DNA of 64,000 nucleotides from contig CAWFFO010000007.1 in assembly GCA_963815135.1 (NCBI GenBank), positions 180,291 through 244,290 of the forward strand, read 5' to 3'. Made by a program: the position numbers and the translations under genes. Positions within the stretch are counted from its first letter, which is position 1. Each line of letters starts with the position of its first letter. The notes under the pieces are model-generated. The model did no database searches. It had not been told where the DNA came from and saw only the letters and a program-made list of their open reading frames with translations. This document shows positions 44,029-51,465 of this stretch, one piece after another. The stretch comes from CAIWTU01 sp963815135. GTDB taxonomy: Bacteria > Desulfobacterota > Desulfuromonadia > Geobacterales > Geobacteraceae.

Positions 44029-44472
44029 ATGCCGACGACAGAAGCGGAAGAGCTTTTTCAAAAGGGTGTAGAAGCTGTTGATAACGGGAACTGGCTATCC
44101 GCCCTTTCGAATTTCGAAAAAGCGGTGCAATTGGAAAGTCTGCCGGTTTATCAATCCTATCTTGCCGCCTGCATTGCCAAAGAAAGGGGCCAATACAATA
44201 CAGCCACCTCCATGTGCAGGGAAGCGATGGAAAAAGACCCTGAAAATCCTGTCCACTATTTGAACCTCGGCAGGATTTACCTGAACCAGGGGCGCAAGCA
44301 GGAATCACTGGTGGTCTTCAGGGAAGGCCTGGAGCATGGCAGGGACGAGAAGATAATCGCTGAACTGGTCAGACTCGGGACGAGAAGAAAACCTGTCATC
44401 GGTTTTTTGCCGAGGGACAATCCGATTAACAAATATCTCGGTTTACTGTTGAAAATGTTAAAGCTTAGTTAG
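44029..44472 (+). CDS. TPR-repeat protein
   Basis: The 147-aa product contains about three tetratricopeptide repeats: 'AEELFQKGVEAVDNGNWLSALSNFEKAVQLES', the next 'YQSYLAACIAKERGQYNTATSMCREAMEKDPENP', and 'VHYLNLGRIYLNQGRKQESLVVFREGLEHG'. There is no signal peptide. The C-terminus 'INKYLGLLLKMLKLS' may be an amphipathic helix. It probably mediates protein contacts; the partner is unknown. It is followed by the CoA-binding protein gene after 25 bp. Confidence 0.85.
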   Translation: MPTTEAEELFQKGVEAVDNGNWLSALSNFEKAVQLESLPVYQSYLAACIAKERGQYNTATSMCREAMEKDPENPVHYLNLGRIYLNQGRKQESLVVFREGLEHGRDEKIIAELVRLGTRRKPVIGFLPRDNPINKYLGLLLKMLKLS

Positions 44473-44497
44473 GCGGCAATCAATAACCGGGGGTGTT

Positions 44498-44902
44498 ATG
44501 AATAAAAACGAACAAATCGACCGATTCCTTAAATCTGAAGTTTTTGCCGTGGTTGGTGCTTCGTCTAATCCGGACAAATACGGAAACAAGGTGCTTCGCT
44601 GTTATCTGCAGAATAAATTGAAAGCGATTCCCGTCAATCCCAAAGAAAAGGAAATAGAAGGGGTCGAATGCGTGGCGAGTGTCATGGAGCTTCCAGCCGA
44701 GGTCAACAGTATTTCCGTGATAACTCCACCCAAGGTGACCGAACAGGTTGTGGAAATGGCCGTAGAGAAAGGTATCGCCAACGTCTGGATGCAGCCGGGA
44801 GCCGAAAGCGCCAAAGCCGTCGAGATCTGCAGAAAGAACAACATCAATGTCATCGCCGACGGGAGCTGTGTCCTGGTGGTCCTTGGCTTTTACGATTCAT
44901 AG
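44498..44902 (+). CDS. CoA-binding domain protein (YccU-like)
   Basis: The 134-aa Rossmann-type protein has 'VFAVVGASSNPDKYGNKVLRCYLQNKLKAIPVNPKEKEIEG' and 'VWMQPGAESAKAVEICRKNNINVIADGSCVLV'. These are the CoA-binding fold and conserved 'MQPGAES' signature of the YccU/COG1832 family. Members bind CoA in crystals, but the physiological task is not settled. It is co-directional with the TPR gene. Confidence 0.88.
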   Translation: MNKNEQIDRFLKSEVFAVVGASSNPDKYGNKVLRCYLQNKLKAIPVNPKEKEIEGVECVASVMELPAEVNSISVITPPKVTEQVVEMAVEKGIANVWMQPGAESAKAVEICRKNNINVIADGSCVLVVLGFYDS

Positions 44903-44923
44903 TTCCATATAACTTCCAACCAA

Positions 44924-45042
44924 GGGGGAAAACGGAGCAACAGGATATGCCTGATGTCCGGAAAACAGCTTTACTATAGCAAAGTAATCCCTCCCGAACA
45001 TCAATCTTTCCTGATTTCATCCTGTTTGTCCGGATCTCCCCC
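44924..45042. repeat. Imperfect long inverted repeat
   Basis: The left arm GGGGGAAAACGGAGCAACAG (44924 onwards, to 44946) is matched by the reverse complement of 45019-45042 (ATCCTGTTTGTCCGGATCTC onwards). The arms are about 23 bp with few mismatches and lie 70 bp apart in the gap between two genes. It may be a small palindromic element. Confidence 0.45.
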
Positions 45043-45062
45043 GTTCGACAGGAGGTATGAAA

Positions 45063-45596
45063 ATGAGATTTAAAAGTGCATGCCTGATATTTCTGCTTTC
45101 GTCGGTTCTCCTTCCCGGGGCCGCAGGGGGTGGAGAAAAAGTTAAAAAAGCCGGGCTTTCAATCTTCAGTCCGGCTTTCGAGAACAATGGGAATATCCCT
45201 TCGCGCTTTACCTGTCAGGGTCTCGACATCAATCCTCCCCTGGTCATAAAAAATGTTCCCGCTGGTACGGTTTCACTGGCCCTGGTGGTAGATGACCCCG
45301 ATGCTCCTGTGGGGACATGGGTGCACTGGGTTATGTGGAACATTCAGGCCGATACAAGTGAAATCGGCGAAAACAGTGTTCCACCGGGTTCCGTCCAGGG
45401 ACTGAACGACTGGAAACGTAATTCTTACGGCGGACCCTGCCCTCCGTCGGGTACACACAGGTATTTTTTCAGGCTTTACGCCCTCAATTCGGAGCTGAAA
45501 ATTAAGCCGGGTACAACGGCCGCTGATCTCAGGAAGGCGATGAAAGGCAGGATAATCGAAGAAGCTGAGTATGTTGGACTTTACAAAAAGCGGTAA
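45063..45596 (+). CDS. YbhB/YbcL (PEBP) family protein, exported
   Basis: The 177-aa product has a signal peptide (positively charged start, hydrophobic 'ACLIFLLSSVLLPGAAG', probable cleavage near residue 22) and a PEBP fold. Seen motifs are 'PSRFTCQGLDINPPL', 'ALVVDDPDAPVGTWVHWVMWNI' and 'YGGPCPPSGTHRYFFRLYAL'. PEBP proteins bind anionic ligands; the bacterial role is unclear. The AGGAGG at 45050-45055 is one base from an ATG at 45057 and seven from that at 45063, so I choose 45063. Confidence 0.9.
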   Translation: MRFKSACLIFLLSSVLLPGAAGGGEKVKKAGLSIFSPAFENNGNIPSRFTCQGLDINPPLVIKNVPAGTVSLALVVDDPDAPVGTWVHWVMWNIQADTSEIGENSVPPGSVQGLNDWKRNSYGGPCPPSGTHRYFFRLYALNSELKIKPGTTAADLRKAMKGRIIEEAEYVGLYKKR

Positions 45597-45610
45597 CCTG
45601 GAAAGGACAA

Positions 45611-45715
45611 ATTCACCACAGAGTCACGGAGACACCGGGAAAACCAGGGAAAAGCATAATAAAATAAATTGTGTTTATTCAAAAAAATCTCTGAGCCATT
45701 TTGTATCCGTGGCTT
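45611..45715. repeat. Degenerate inverted-repeat element (CAC-GAG type)
   Basis: The stretch begins ACCACAGAGTCACGGAG and ends with an inverted, diverged version (GTATCCGTGGCTTG). It resembles the CCACGAAG element at 47765-47910 in layout. Both lie in short intergenic gaps. Confidence 0.4.
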
Positions 45716-45757
45716 GATAATATTTAAAGTGAAATTACCTGTAGCGCAGAGTATTCC

Positions 45758-46750
45758 ATGCAGAAAGGCAAACCAGCCAAGAAATATTCGCAGGCGGGAA
45801 GGGTGCACGATATAATCCGTCTGATCGAAGCCCGTTTCGGTGTCACCGTCGATGAACTCGCGGAAGAGGCGGGCGTCGATCGACGGACGATATATCGTGA
45901 CCTCGCGGTTATTAATGAAGCGGGCTATCCTCTTGTTTCAGAACGGGTCAACGGCAAAAAGGCATACCGCTTTCTTACCGGGTTCAAGGACGTTCCACCC
46001 ATAAGTTTTTCCCTTCAGGAATTGATGACCCTTTCCTTTCTCCGGTCACAGCTCGATTTTCTCAGGGGGACACTTTTCCAGCAGGACATGGAATCGGTGT
46101 TCGGCAAGATCAATTCCGTCCTTCCGCCACGGTATGCGGCCCACATGGAAAGGATTGCCGGCGTTTCCACTCCGCTTCTGCAGGGGCGGCGGGATTACGA
46201 AAAGTCCTCCGGTGTGCTGAAAGTTGTGCGTGAGGCATTACTCTTTCAAAATACACTCTCTCTGCAATACAAGACAGCCAGCAATGGCAGACAGTCCGAA
46301 TATGTTGTTGACCCCTACACACTGGTATCATTCAAGGGAGGATTGTATCTGCTCGGTTTTGCCCATAACCGCAGGGCAATGCGCACCTTTGCGGTCGAAC
46401 GTATTTGCAGTGCCGTGAGGTCCAGCGAGCGCTTCGAGATTCCCGAGGATTTCAAACCTGAAAAACATTTCGCATCGGCTTTCGGTATTGTCGAAGAGAA
46501 ACCGATATCCGTTGTGGTAAAATTCTCTCCTTCGGTGGCACATACCGTTCAGGACAGGATCTGGCATCCCAGTCAGAAGGTCGGGAAAGAAAGCGACGGG
46601 AGCGTCATTCTCAAGTTCGAGGCAGGCGGGGTGATGGAAATAATCTCCTGGGTCCTTTCCTACGGCAACAATGCCGAAATTCTCGAACCGGCAGGTTTGC
46701 GGAAAAATGTTGCTGAAATTTCAGAAAAGATGGTTGAATTGTACCGCTGA
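45758..46750 (+). CDS. WYL-domain transcriptional regulator
   Basis: The 330-aa protein has an N-terminal helix-turn-helix of the HTH_11/DeoR type ('VDELAEEAGVDRRTIYRDLAVINEAGYPL', about residues 30-60) and a WYL domain ('YVVDPYTLVSFKGGLYLLGFAHNRRAMRTFAVERI', about 185-220) followed by the WYL C-terminal extension. WYL regulators sense ligands, sometimes nucleic acids or nucleotides, and can control DNA damage or defence genes. No such system is adjacent, so the target is unknown. It is transcribed alone. Confidence 0.9.
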   Translation: MQKGKPAKKYSQAGRVHDIIRLIEARFGVTVDELAEEAGVDRRTIYRDLAVINEAGYPLVSERVNGKKAYRFLTGFKDVPPISFSLQELMTLSFLRSQLDFLRGTLFQQDMESVFGKINSVLPPRYAAHMERIAGVSTPLLQGRRDYEKSSGVLKVVREALLFQNTLSLQYKTASNGRQSEYVVDPYTLVSFKGGLYLLGFAHNRRAMRTFAVERICSAVRSSERFEIPEDFKPEKHFASAFGIVEEKPISVVVKFSPSVAHTVQDRIWHPSQKVGKESDGSVILKFEAGGVMEIISWVLSYGNNAEILEPAGLRKNVAEISEKMVELYR

Positions 46751-46907
46751 AGAAAGAGGTTCCCGTTTTTGCGGGATATTCAGGAGAATCGCCTGGATTG
46801 ATTTTTCTATTCAAACCGGGATTTTGAGAAATGAGTAAAATTCCTACCAAAAGTAACCTGTAATTTCCGTTCCGGAAGTCGGTTTTATTGCATATTTTCC
46901 CCTCTTG

Positions 46908-46936
46908 TTGACAATATAGTGCATATGGATTATATT
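46908..46936 (+). promoter_or_regulatory. Strong sigma-70 promoter upstream of the HAD gene
   Basis: TTGACA (46908-46913), an exact 17-bp spacer and TATATT (46931-46936). It leaves a leader of about 180 nt before the chosen start at 47122. Confidence 0.7.
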
Positions 46937-47121
46937 GTACGGCCCTTCGTTCCGGATAAACCAGTCTTTCGAAAAAACCGCGAATTTTCCCTGACTCAAT
47001 GGCGGTGTGCTGTTATTTTGACAGTATATCCGATAATGATAAACTCAATTTGAGTGTTTCTGCCTGCCGGGGTTCGAACAGAAGATCCATCATAAATTTG
47101 CCGGTTGAAAGGTGTCTTTGT

Positions 47122-47793
47122 TTGTCTAACGACGTAAATGCGATAATCTTCGATCTTGACGGTACTCTCTATTCAAGCGATGCGCTTGCCGAGGAGATAA
47201 AGGAAAGTGCAAACAGATACATCGCTTCTTTAAAGGGTATCGACGTGGCCGACGCTGCTTCACTGATCGAAGATACCCGGAATAAGCTTTCCGGGGTGAG
47301 CGGCATGGATACCACCCTTACCGCAACCTGCCTGGAACTGGGTGGGAACATCCACCATCTGCATGCTCATTTTGTCGCCGAAATAACCCCCGAGCGCTTT
47401 CTGGGACATGACGAGGAACTGGTGACGCTCCTGGTAAAGCTTGAGAATAGGTTCGATCTTTACATATATACCAACAACAACCGAAACCTGTGTGGAAGGA
47501 TCATGAAATCGCTCGGTATACATGGACGTTTCAAGGATGTCTTTACTATCGAGGATTTCTGGCTTCCAAAGCCCGAGATGTCGGCCCTGGAAAATATTTT
47601 TGCCCGAACCGGCAGGTCTCCGGCCGAGTGTCTATTTGTCGGCGACAGGTATGACATAGACCTGCGCCTGCCTGCCTCTCTCGGATGTCCGGTATTTCTC
47701 GTCAGCAGCGCGCAGGGCCTTGTTTTTCCATTGAAATCTTTACTTAACCAAAAAAAGGAAATTTACCACGAAGCCACGAAGTTGATTAAATAA
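47122..47793 (+). CDS. HAD-superfamily hydrolase
   Basis: The product of about 223 aa shows the HAD motifs: I 'IIFDLDGTLYSS' (nucleophile Asp), II 'IYTNNNRN', III with Lys in 'FWLPKPEMSALENIF', and IV 'LFVGDRYDIDLRLPASLG'. It is probably a phosphatase of small phosphorylated metabolites; the substrate is unknown. The frame is open from 46999, but that ATG lacks a ribosome site. The TTG at 47122 follows AAAGGTG at seven bases and sits just before motif I. Confidence 0.82.
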   Translation: MSNDVNAIIFDLDGTLYSSDALAEEIKESANRYIASLKGIDVADAASLIEDTRNKLSGVSGMDTTLTATCLELGGNIHHLHAHFVAEITPERFLGHDEELVTLLVKLENRFDLYIYTNNNRNLCGRIMKSLGIHGRFKDVFTIEDFWLPKPEMSALENIFARTGRSPAECLFVGDRYDIDLRLPASLGCPVFLVSSAQGLVFPLKSLLNQKKEIYHEATKLIK

Positions 47794-47910
47794 TTTACAA
47801 AATTTTACAGGGTTCATTTCTTATTTGCCTGCTTCATCACTTTTGTGAATATGACCCATATGAAAACTCGAAAATTCTTCTTATACTTCGTGGCGTTGTG
47901 GTGCATAAAT
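47765..47910. repeat. CCACGAAG inverted-repeat element
   Basis: ACCACGAAGCCACGAAG near 47766 is repeated in inverted form as CTTCGTGGCGTTGTGGT near 47887. The element overlaps the last codons of the HAD gene and fills most of the gap before the aspA-like gene. It looks like a small non-coding palindromic repeat of the kind scattered through many environmental genomes. Confidence 0.5.
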
Positions 47911-47972
47911 ACTGTTTAAGTCTAAACATAATCTTTGTATATGAAACGTGAAGGAGAGGAGTCGGACGAATC

Positions 47973-49384
47973 ATGGAATTTCGCTTTGAAAAAGATACTC
48001 TGGGTACTGTCGAGGTCCCGGATAATGCATATTATGGAGCCCAGACAGCCAGGGCCATAGTCAATTTTCCCATATCGGGGTTGAAGCCGCATCCCGCCCT
48101 TGTCTGGGCCACTATTGTGGTGAAAAAATGTGCTGCACTGGCTAACACCGCTACCGGACGACTGGCCAGGCAGGTCGGTGAGGCGATTGTTGCCGCTGCC
48201 GAAGAGGCCTTGAACGGAAATTTTGACGGTCAGTTTTGTGGTAGATCCGTTTCAGGCCGGTGCAGGGACATCGCACAATATGAACGTCAACGAAGTGCTG
48301 GCCAACCGGGCGCCAGGAATTGCTGGGTGGGAAGCGGGGAGAATATTCCAGGGTACACCCCAACGATCATGTCAATATGGCACAATCCACCAATGACGTC
48401 TTCCCCACGGCCATGCGGCTGTCGCGCTGCGGATGTATTTCCTGCTCCGAACTGAACTGGACGGCTGAGTAGAGGCGTTGCATAAAAAGGGAATCGAATT
48501 AGACGGGATACTGAAATCGGGCCGCACACATCTGCAGGATGCGGTACCCATCAGGCTCGGCCAGGAGTTCGAGGCCTATGCCGTGGCCATCGGCAAAAAC
48601 ATGGCTGGCACTCGGAATGCGCCCTGCCGGCACTTCGTGAACTGGGGATCGGCGGAACGGCGGTCGGAACCGGACTCAACGCCGAAGCCGCGCTACATTG
48701 AACTGGTTGTGGCGAAATCGCCACGATGACCGGTATTTCCGTTTTCTCATCGTCGCAATCTCGTGGAAACGACTCAAAATATGAACCCGTTCGTGCGCCT
48801 TAGTTCCGCACTGAAAGGTCTGGCTGTTAATCTGGTCAGGATAGCAAATGATCTCAGACTCCTCGCCTCGGGTCCCATGACAGGATCTCAATGAGATCAA
48901 TCTTCCTCCGGTGCAGCCCGGTTCCTCTATCATGCCCGGAAAGGTCAATCCGGTTATTCCCGAGATGGTCAACATGGTTTCGTTTCAGGTAATGGGTGCG
49001 GACGCCTCCATAACGCTCGCTGCACAGGCAGGGCAGCTGGAATTGAATGTCATGATGCCGGTTATTATCTATAACATTCTGTTTTCCCTTGAAATACTGA
49101 AAAACGCCGTATTCAAGCTGAGCGAATCATGCATTGAAGGTATTACGGCAAATACGAACCGATGTACTGAATACCTGGAAAAGTCGGTGGGAATGGTGAC
49201 TGTACTTGCACCCTATATCGGTTACGCGGCCGCGGCCGAGGTGGCCAAGGAATCCATAAAGACCGGCCGAAGTTCAAAGGAAATAATTATCTCCCGGGAA
49301 TTGCTTTCCCATGAAGCCCTCGAAGAGATAATCCACCCTTTCCCCCTTACAAATCCCGGCGTGCCTGGAAAAAGGGACGATTAG
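47973..49384 (+). pseudogene. aspA: Aspartate ammonia-lyase / fumarase class II, broken by indels in this sequence
   Basis: The superfamily removes ammonia from aspartate, or water from malate, to give fumarate. N-terminal 'EVPDNAYYGAQTARAIVNFPISGL', central 'DPFQAGAGTSHNMNVNEVLANR', 'SGRTHLQDAVPIRLGQEFEAYA' and the signature 'PGSSIMPGKVNPVIPEMVNM' are all present but in different frames. The reconstructed 'NPGVPGKRDD' tail favours aspartase over fumarase. Frame changes occur near 48237, 48311, 48425, 48467 (an in-frame TGA), 48620 and several more to about 48890. Start ATG 47973 has GGAGAGGAG upstream. It may be a consensus error or a real decaying gene; murD shows the same pattern. Confidence 0.8.
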
Positions 49385-49506
49385 GTTTTTGCCCCTGTGC
49401 CGGCATGAAAACAACTGGACTTATCGGGAAATTTGTATAAAACTAATTATAAGAGAGGCGGCACTCTAAAAGGTGCTCCCGGGTATAATAAAAAGGAGGA
49501 AGTAAC

Positions 49507-49728
49507 ATGTTAGAAGAAGTCAAGAAGGTCCTGGACATGATCCGTCCTGCTCTGCAGGCAGACGGTGGAGATGTTGAGCTTGTCGAAGTGACCGAAGACG
49601 GCGTGGTAAAGGTAAAGCTTGTAGGAGCTTGCGGGCATTGCCCCATGTCCACGATGACATTGAAGAACGGCATCGAAAAAACCCTTATGCAGAAAGTACC
49701 TGGAGTCAAAGAAGTAGTAGGCGTCTGA
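49507..49728 (+). CDS. NifU C-terminal domain (Nfu-type) Fe-S protein
   Basis: The 73-aa protein is a stand-alone Nfu domain: 'IRPALQADGGDVELVEVTEDGVVKVKLVGACGHCPMSTMTLKNGIEKTL'. The CxxC in 'ACGHCPM' holds a [4Fe-4S] cluster between two subunits. Nfu proteins carry clusters to target enzymes. AAAGGAGGA lies just upstream. It is followed by a 66-aa gene 56 bp downstream. Confidence 0.95.
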   Translation: MLEEVKKVLDMIRPALQADGGDVELVEVTEDGVVKVKLVGACGHCPMSTMTLKNGIEKTLMQKVPGVKEVVGV

Positions 49729-49784
49729 TTTATCGAAGCAAAAGTCAATCGAGCTGTCGCCTGCCTTGAACATGGAGGTGTGAT

Positions 49785-49985
49785 ATGGCATTCAAGGTCA
49801 AATCATTCGGGATGGAAATAAGGCCAATGAAGACCATGCAGGAATTGCAGCAGCTGGATGAAATGGTTAATAGCTTTTTGGTTGCCAATAACGTGAAAAA
49901 GGTGATCTCTGTTTCCGATACATCATCCACCGATGATACGGGCGAGACCATTGGACTTGTCAGAGTAGTTGCCTACGAAGAATGA
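49785..49985 (+). CDS. Uncharacterised 66-aa protein
   Basis: I do not recognise the family. The sequence suggests a beta-alpha-beta unit: 'FKVKSFGMEIRPMKTMQELQQLDEMVNSFLVANNVKKVISVSDTSST' followed by a final strand 'GLVRVVAYEE'. There are no Cys residues, signal peptide or membrane segment. GGAGGTG lies at suitable distance upstream, and a strong terminator follows directly. Its tandem position with the Nfu gene suggests co-expression, possibly a link to Fe-S traffic. Confidence 0.7.
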   Translation: MAFKVKSFGMEIRPMKTMQELQQLDEMVNSFLVANNVKKVISVSDTSSTDDTGETIGLVRVVAYEE

Positions 49986-49989
49986 AAAA

Positions 49990-50016
49990 AAACGCGGCGT
50001 TTTCGCCGCGTTTTTG
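49990..50016 (+). terminator. Terminator after the 66-aa gene
   Basis: AAACGCGGCG (49990-49999), a TTTT loop and CGCCGCGTTT (50004-50013) form a perfect 10-bp stem ending in T residues. Confidence 0.9.
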
Positions 50017-50046
50017 ATTTTCTGAAGCAAATCCACGGCCTAAATA

Positions 50047-51237
50047 ATGATGTCTTTTCTGAGACGCAAAAGAAGAAAAGGATTATTCCGCACCCGTCGT
50101 TTTTCCGCCAGAATGAGGAAAAATGCCGAAGCGGTTTTTTCAAAGGGCAACAGGGTTTTGCTCTTTGAGAACGGCGGCGATTTTTTCCCGGCATTGTACC
50201 GGTCTGTCCATCAGGCGAAACGCAGTATCCTGGCGGAATTCTATATTATTAAAAATGACGAGACAGGTATCGCTTTTGCCGACACCCTGATTGAAGCCGC
50301 TTTCAGGGGGGTAAAAATATCGCTCATTTACGATTATATAGGGTGCATCGACACCCCTTACTCCTATTTCAGGCGGCTTGAAGGCTGTGGAATCCGCTGT
50401 CTGCCGTTCAATAAACCCACTTTCAGGAAACTGCATTGGCTGGATTTCCGCGATCACAGAAAGGTGGTTGTTATCGACGGTACAACTGCATTCCTGGGAG
50501 GCCTTAATATCGGCGATGAATATGCCGGATACGGTGACAGTCACAAACGCTGGCGTGATCTCGGTATACGTATCGACGGACCCGCCGTTGCGGAGTTGCG
50601 CAATATCTTCAGGCATACCTGGGGGAAAGAGGGAGGATATGCATATAACAGCTTGCTGGAGGCGGAACAGCCGGTGGAAGATATGGGAGATGCTGGTGTA
50701 ACGATTGTAAATGGCGGCCCGCACCACAGCCGGTCGCTTATCCGCAGCGCTTTCAGGTTGGCCATAGCCGGGGCGTCCGAGAATATAAAAATTATTACCC
50801 CGTACTTCGTACCAGGGCCGCGGGTGGTCCGTTCCCTTCTCCGGGCCGCTGCACGAGGAGTGAAAGTCCAGATAATACTCCCTTCAAAAAGTGACGCGCC
50901 GCTGGTTCAGGTTGCAAGCAGGGCATATCTTGCCCCGCTGTTGAAGGCCGGAATAGAGATATACGAGCGGCAGGATACAATTCTTCATGCAAAATTGCTG
51001 ATAATCGATGACTGCTGGGTTACCATCGGATCCGCCAATTTCGATTACCGAAGTTTTTTCAGGAACTTTGAACTTAACGTCATCATCGACAGCTGCGAGT
51101 TCCGGTCCCAGGCCGACAACATGTTTGCCGCTGACCTGGCAAAATCCCGGCGTATTACTATTTCCGAACACGAGAAAAGAAGCTGGATCGAAAGAATCCT
51201 GGAGCGTCTTTGCGACCCCATAAGCCGTTTTTTATGA
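50047..51237 (+). CDS. Phospholipase D-family cardiolipin synthase-like protein
   Basis: The 396-aa protein has two HKD motifs: 'DHRKVVVIDGTTAFLGGLNIGDEY' (about residue 138) and 'HAKLLIIDDCWVTIGSANFDYRS' (about 318). This is the layout of bacterial cardiolipin synthase, which joins two phosphatidylglycerols. Hydrophobic N-terminal anchors found in ClsA are lacking; the start is instead Arg- and Lys-rich, more like ClsB/ClsC. ATG 50047 or 50050 can serve as start. Confidence 0.87.
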   Translation: MMSFLRRKRRKGLFRTRRFSARMRKNAEAVFSKGNRVLLFENGGDFFPALYRSVHQAKRSILAEFYIIKNDETGIAFADTLIEAAFRGVKISLIYDYIGCIDTPYSYFRRLEGCGIRCLPFNKPTFRKLHWLDFRDHRKVVVIDGTTAFLGGLNIGDEYAGYGDSHKRWRDLGIRIDGPAVAELRNIFRHTWGKEGGYAYNSLLEAEQPVEDMGDAGVTIVNGGPHHSRSLIRSAFRLAIAGASENIKIITPYFVPGPRVVRSLLRAAARGVKVQIILPSKSDAPLVQVASRAYLAPLLKAGIEIYERQDTILHAKLLIIDDCWVTIGSANFDYRSFFRNFELNVIIDSCEFRSQADNMFAADLAKSRRITISEHEKRSWIERILERLCDPISRFL

Positions 51238-51260
51238 ATAAATTAAGCCGTTGCAAGCCG

Positions 51261-51441
51261 GTTTTCATCCGGATACTACCTGCCCGGACCGGGGTCGGGT
51301 CTTTCCCGAATCAAACAGAAATCCTGAGCCGTTTTTTCTCAAATATAGTAAAAAACATTCAGTTCGGGCACTTCTCCTTGAATTGATTGCCTGCCTGAAA
51401 ACCGTTCTGTTTGCTCCTGTAAAGCCCCAGCCCCACTCTTG
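51261..51441. repeat. Dispersed repeat, copy A
   Basis: About 180 bp between the cardiolipin synthase-like gene and hrpB align with 63331-63512. Shared blocks include TGCCCGG-CCGGGG, GGG-CTTTCCCGAAT and TTGCCTGCCTGAAAAC-GTTC (first: GATTGCCTGCCTGAAAACCG). The hairpin seen in copy B is decayed here. See findings. Confidence 0.65.
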
Positions 51442-51465
51442 AAAGAAAGATTTCGGGTTTCAACA

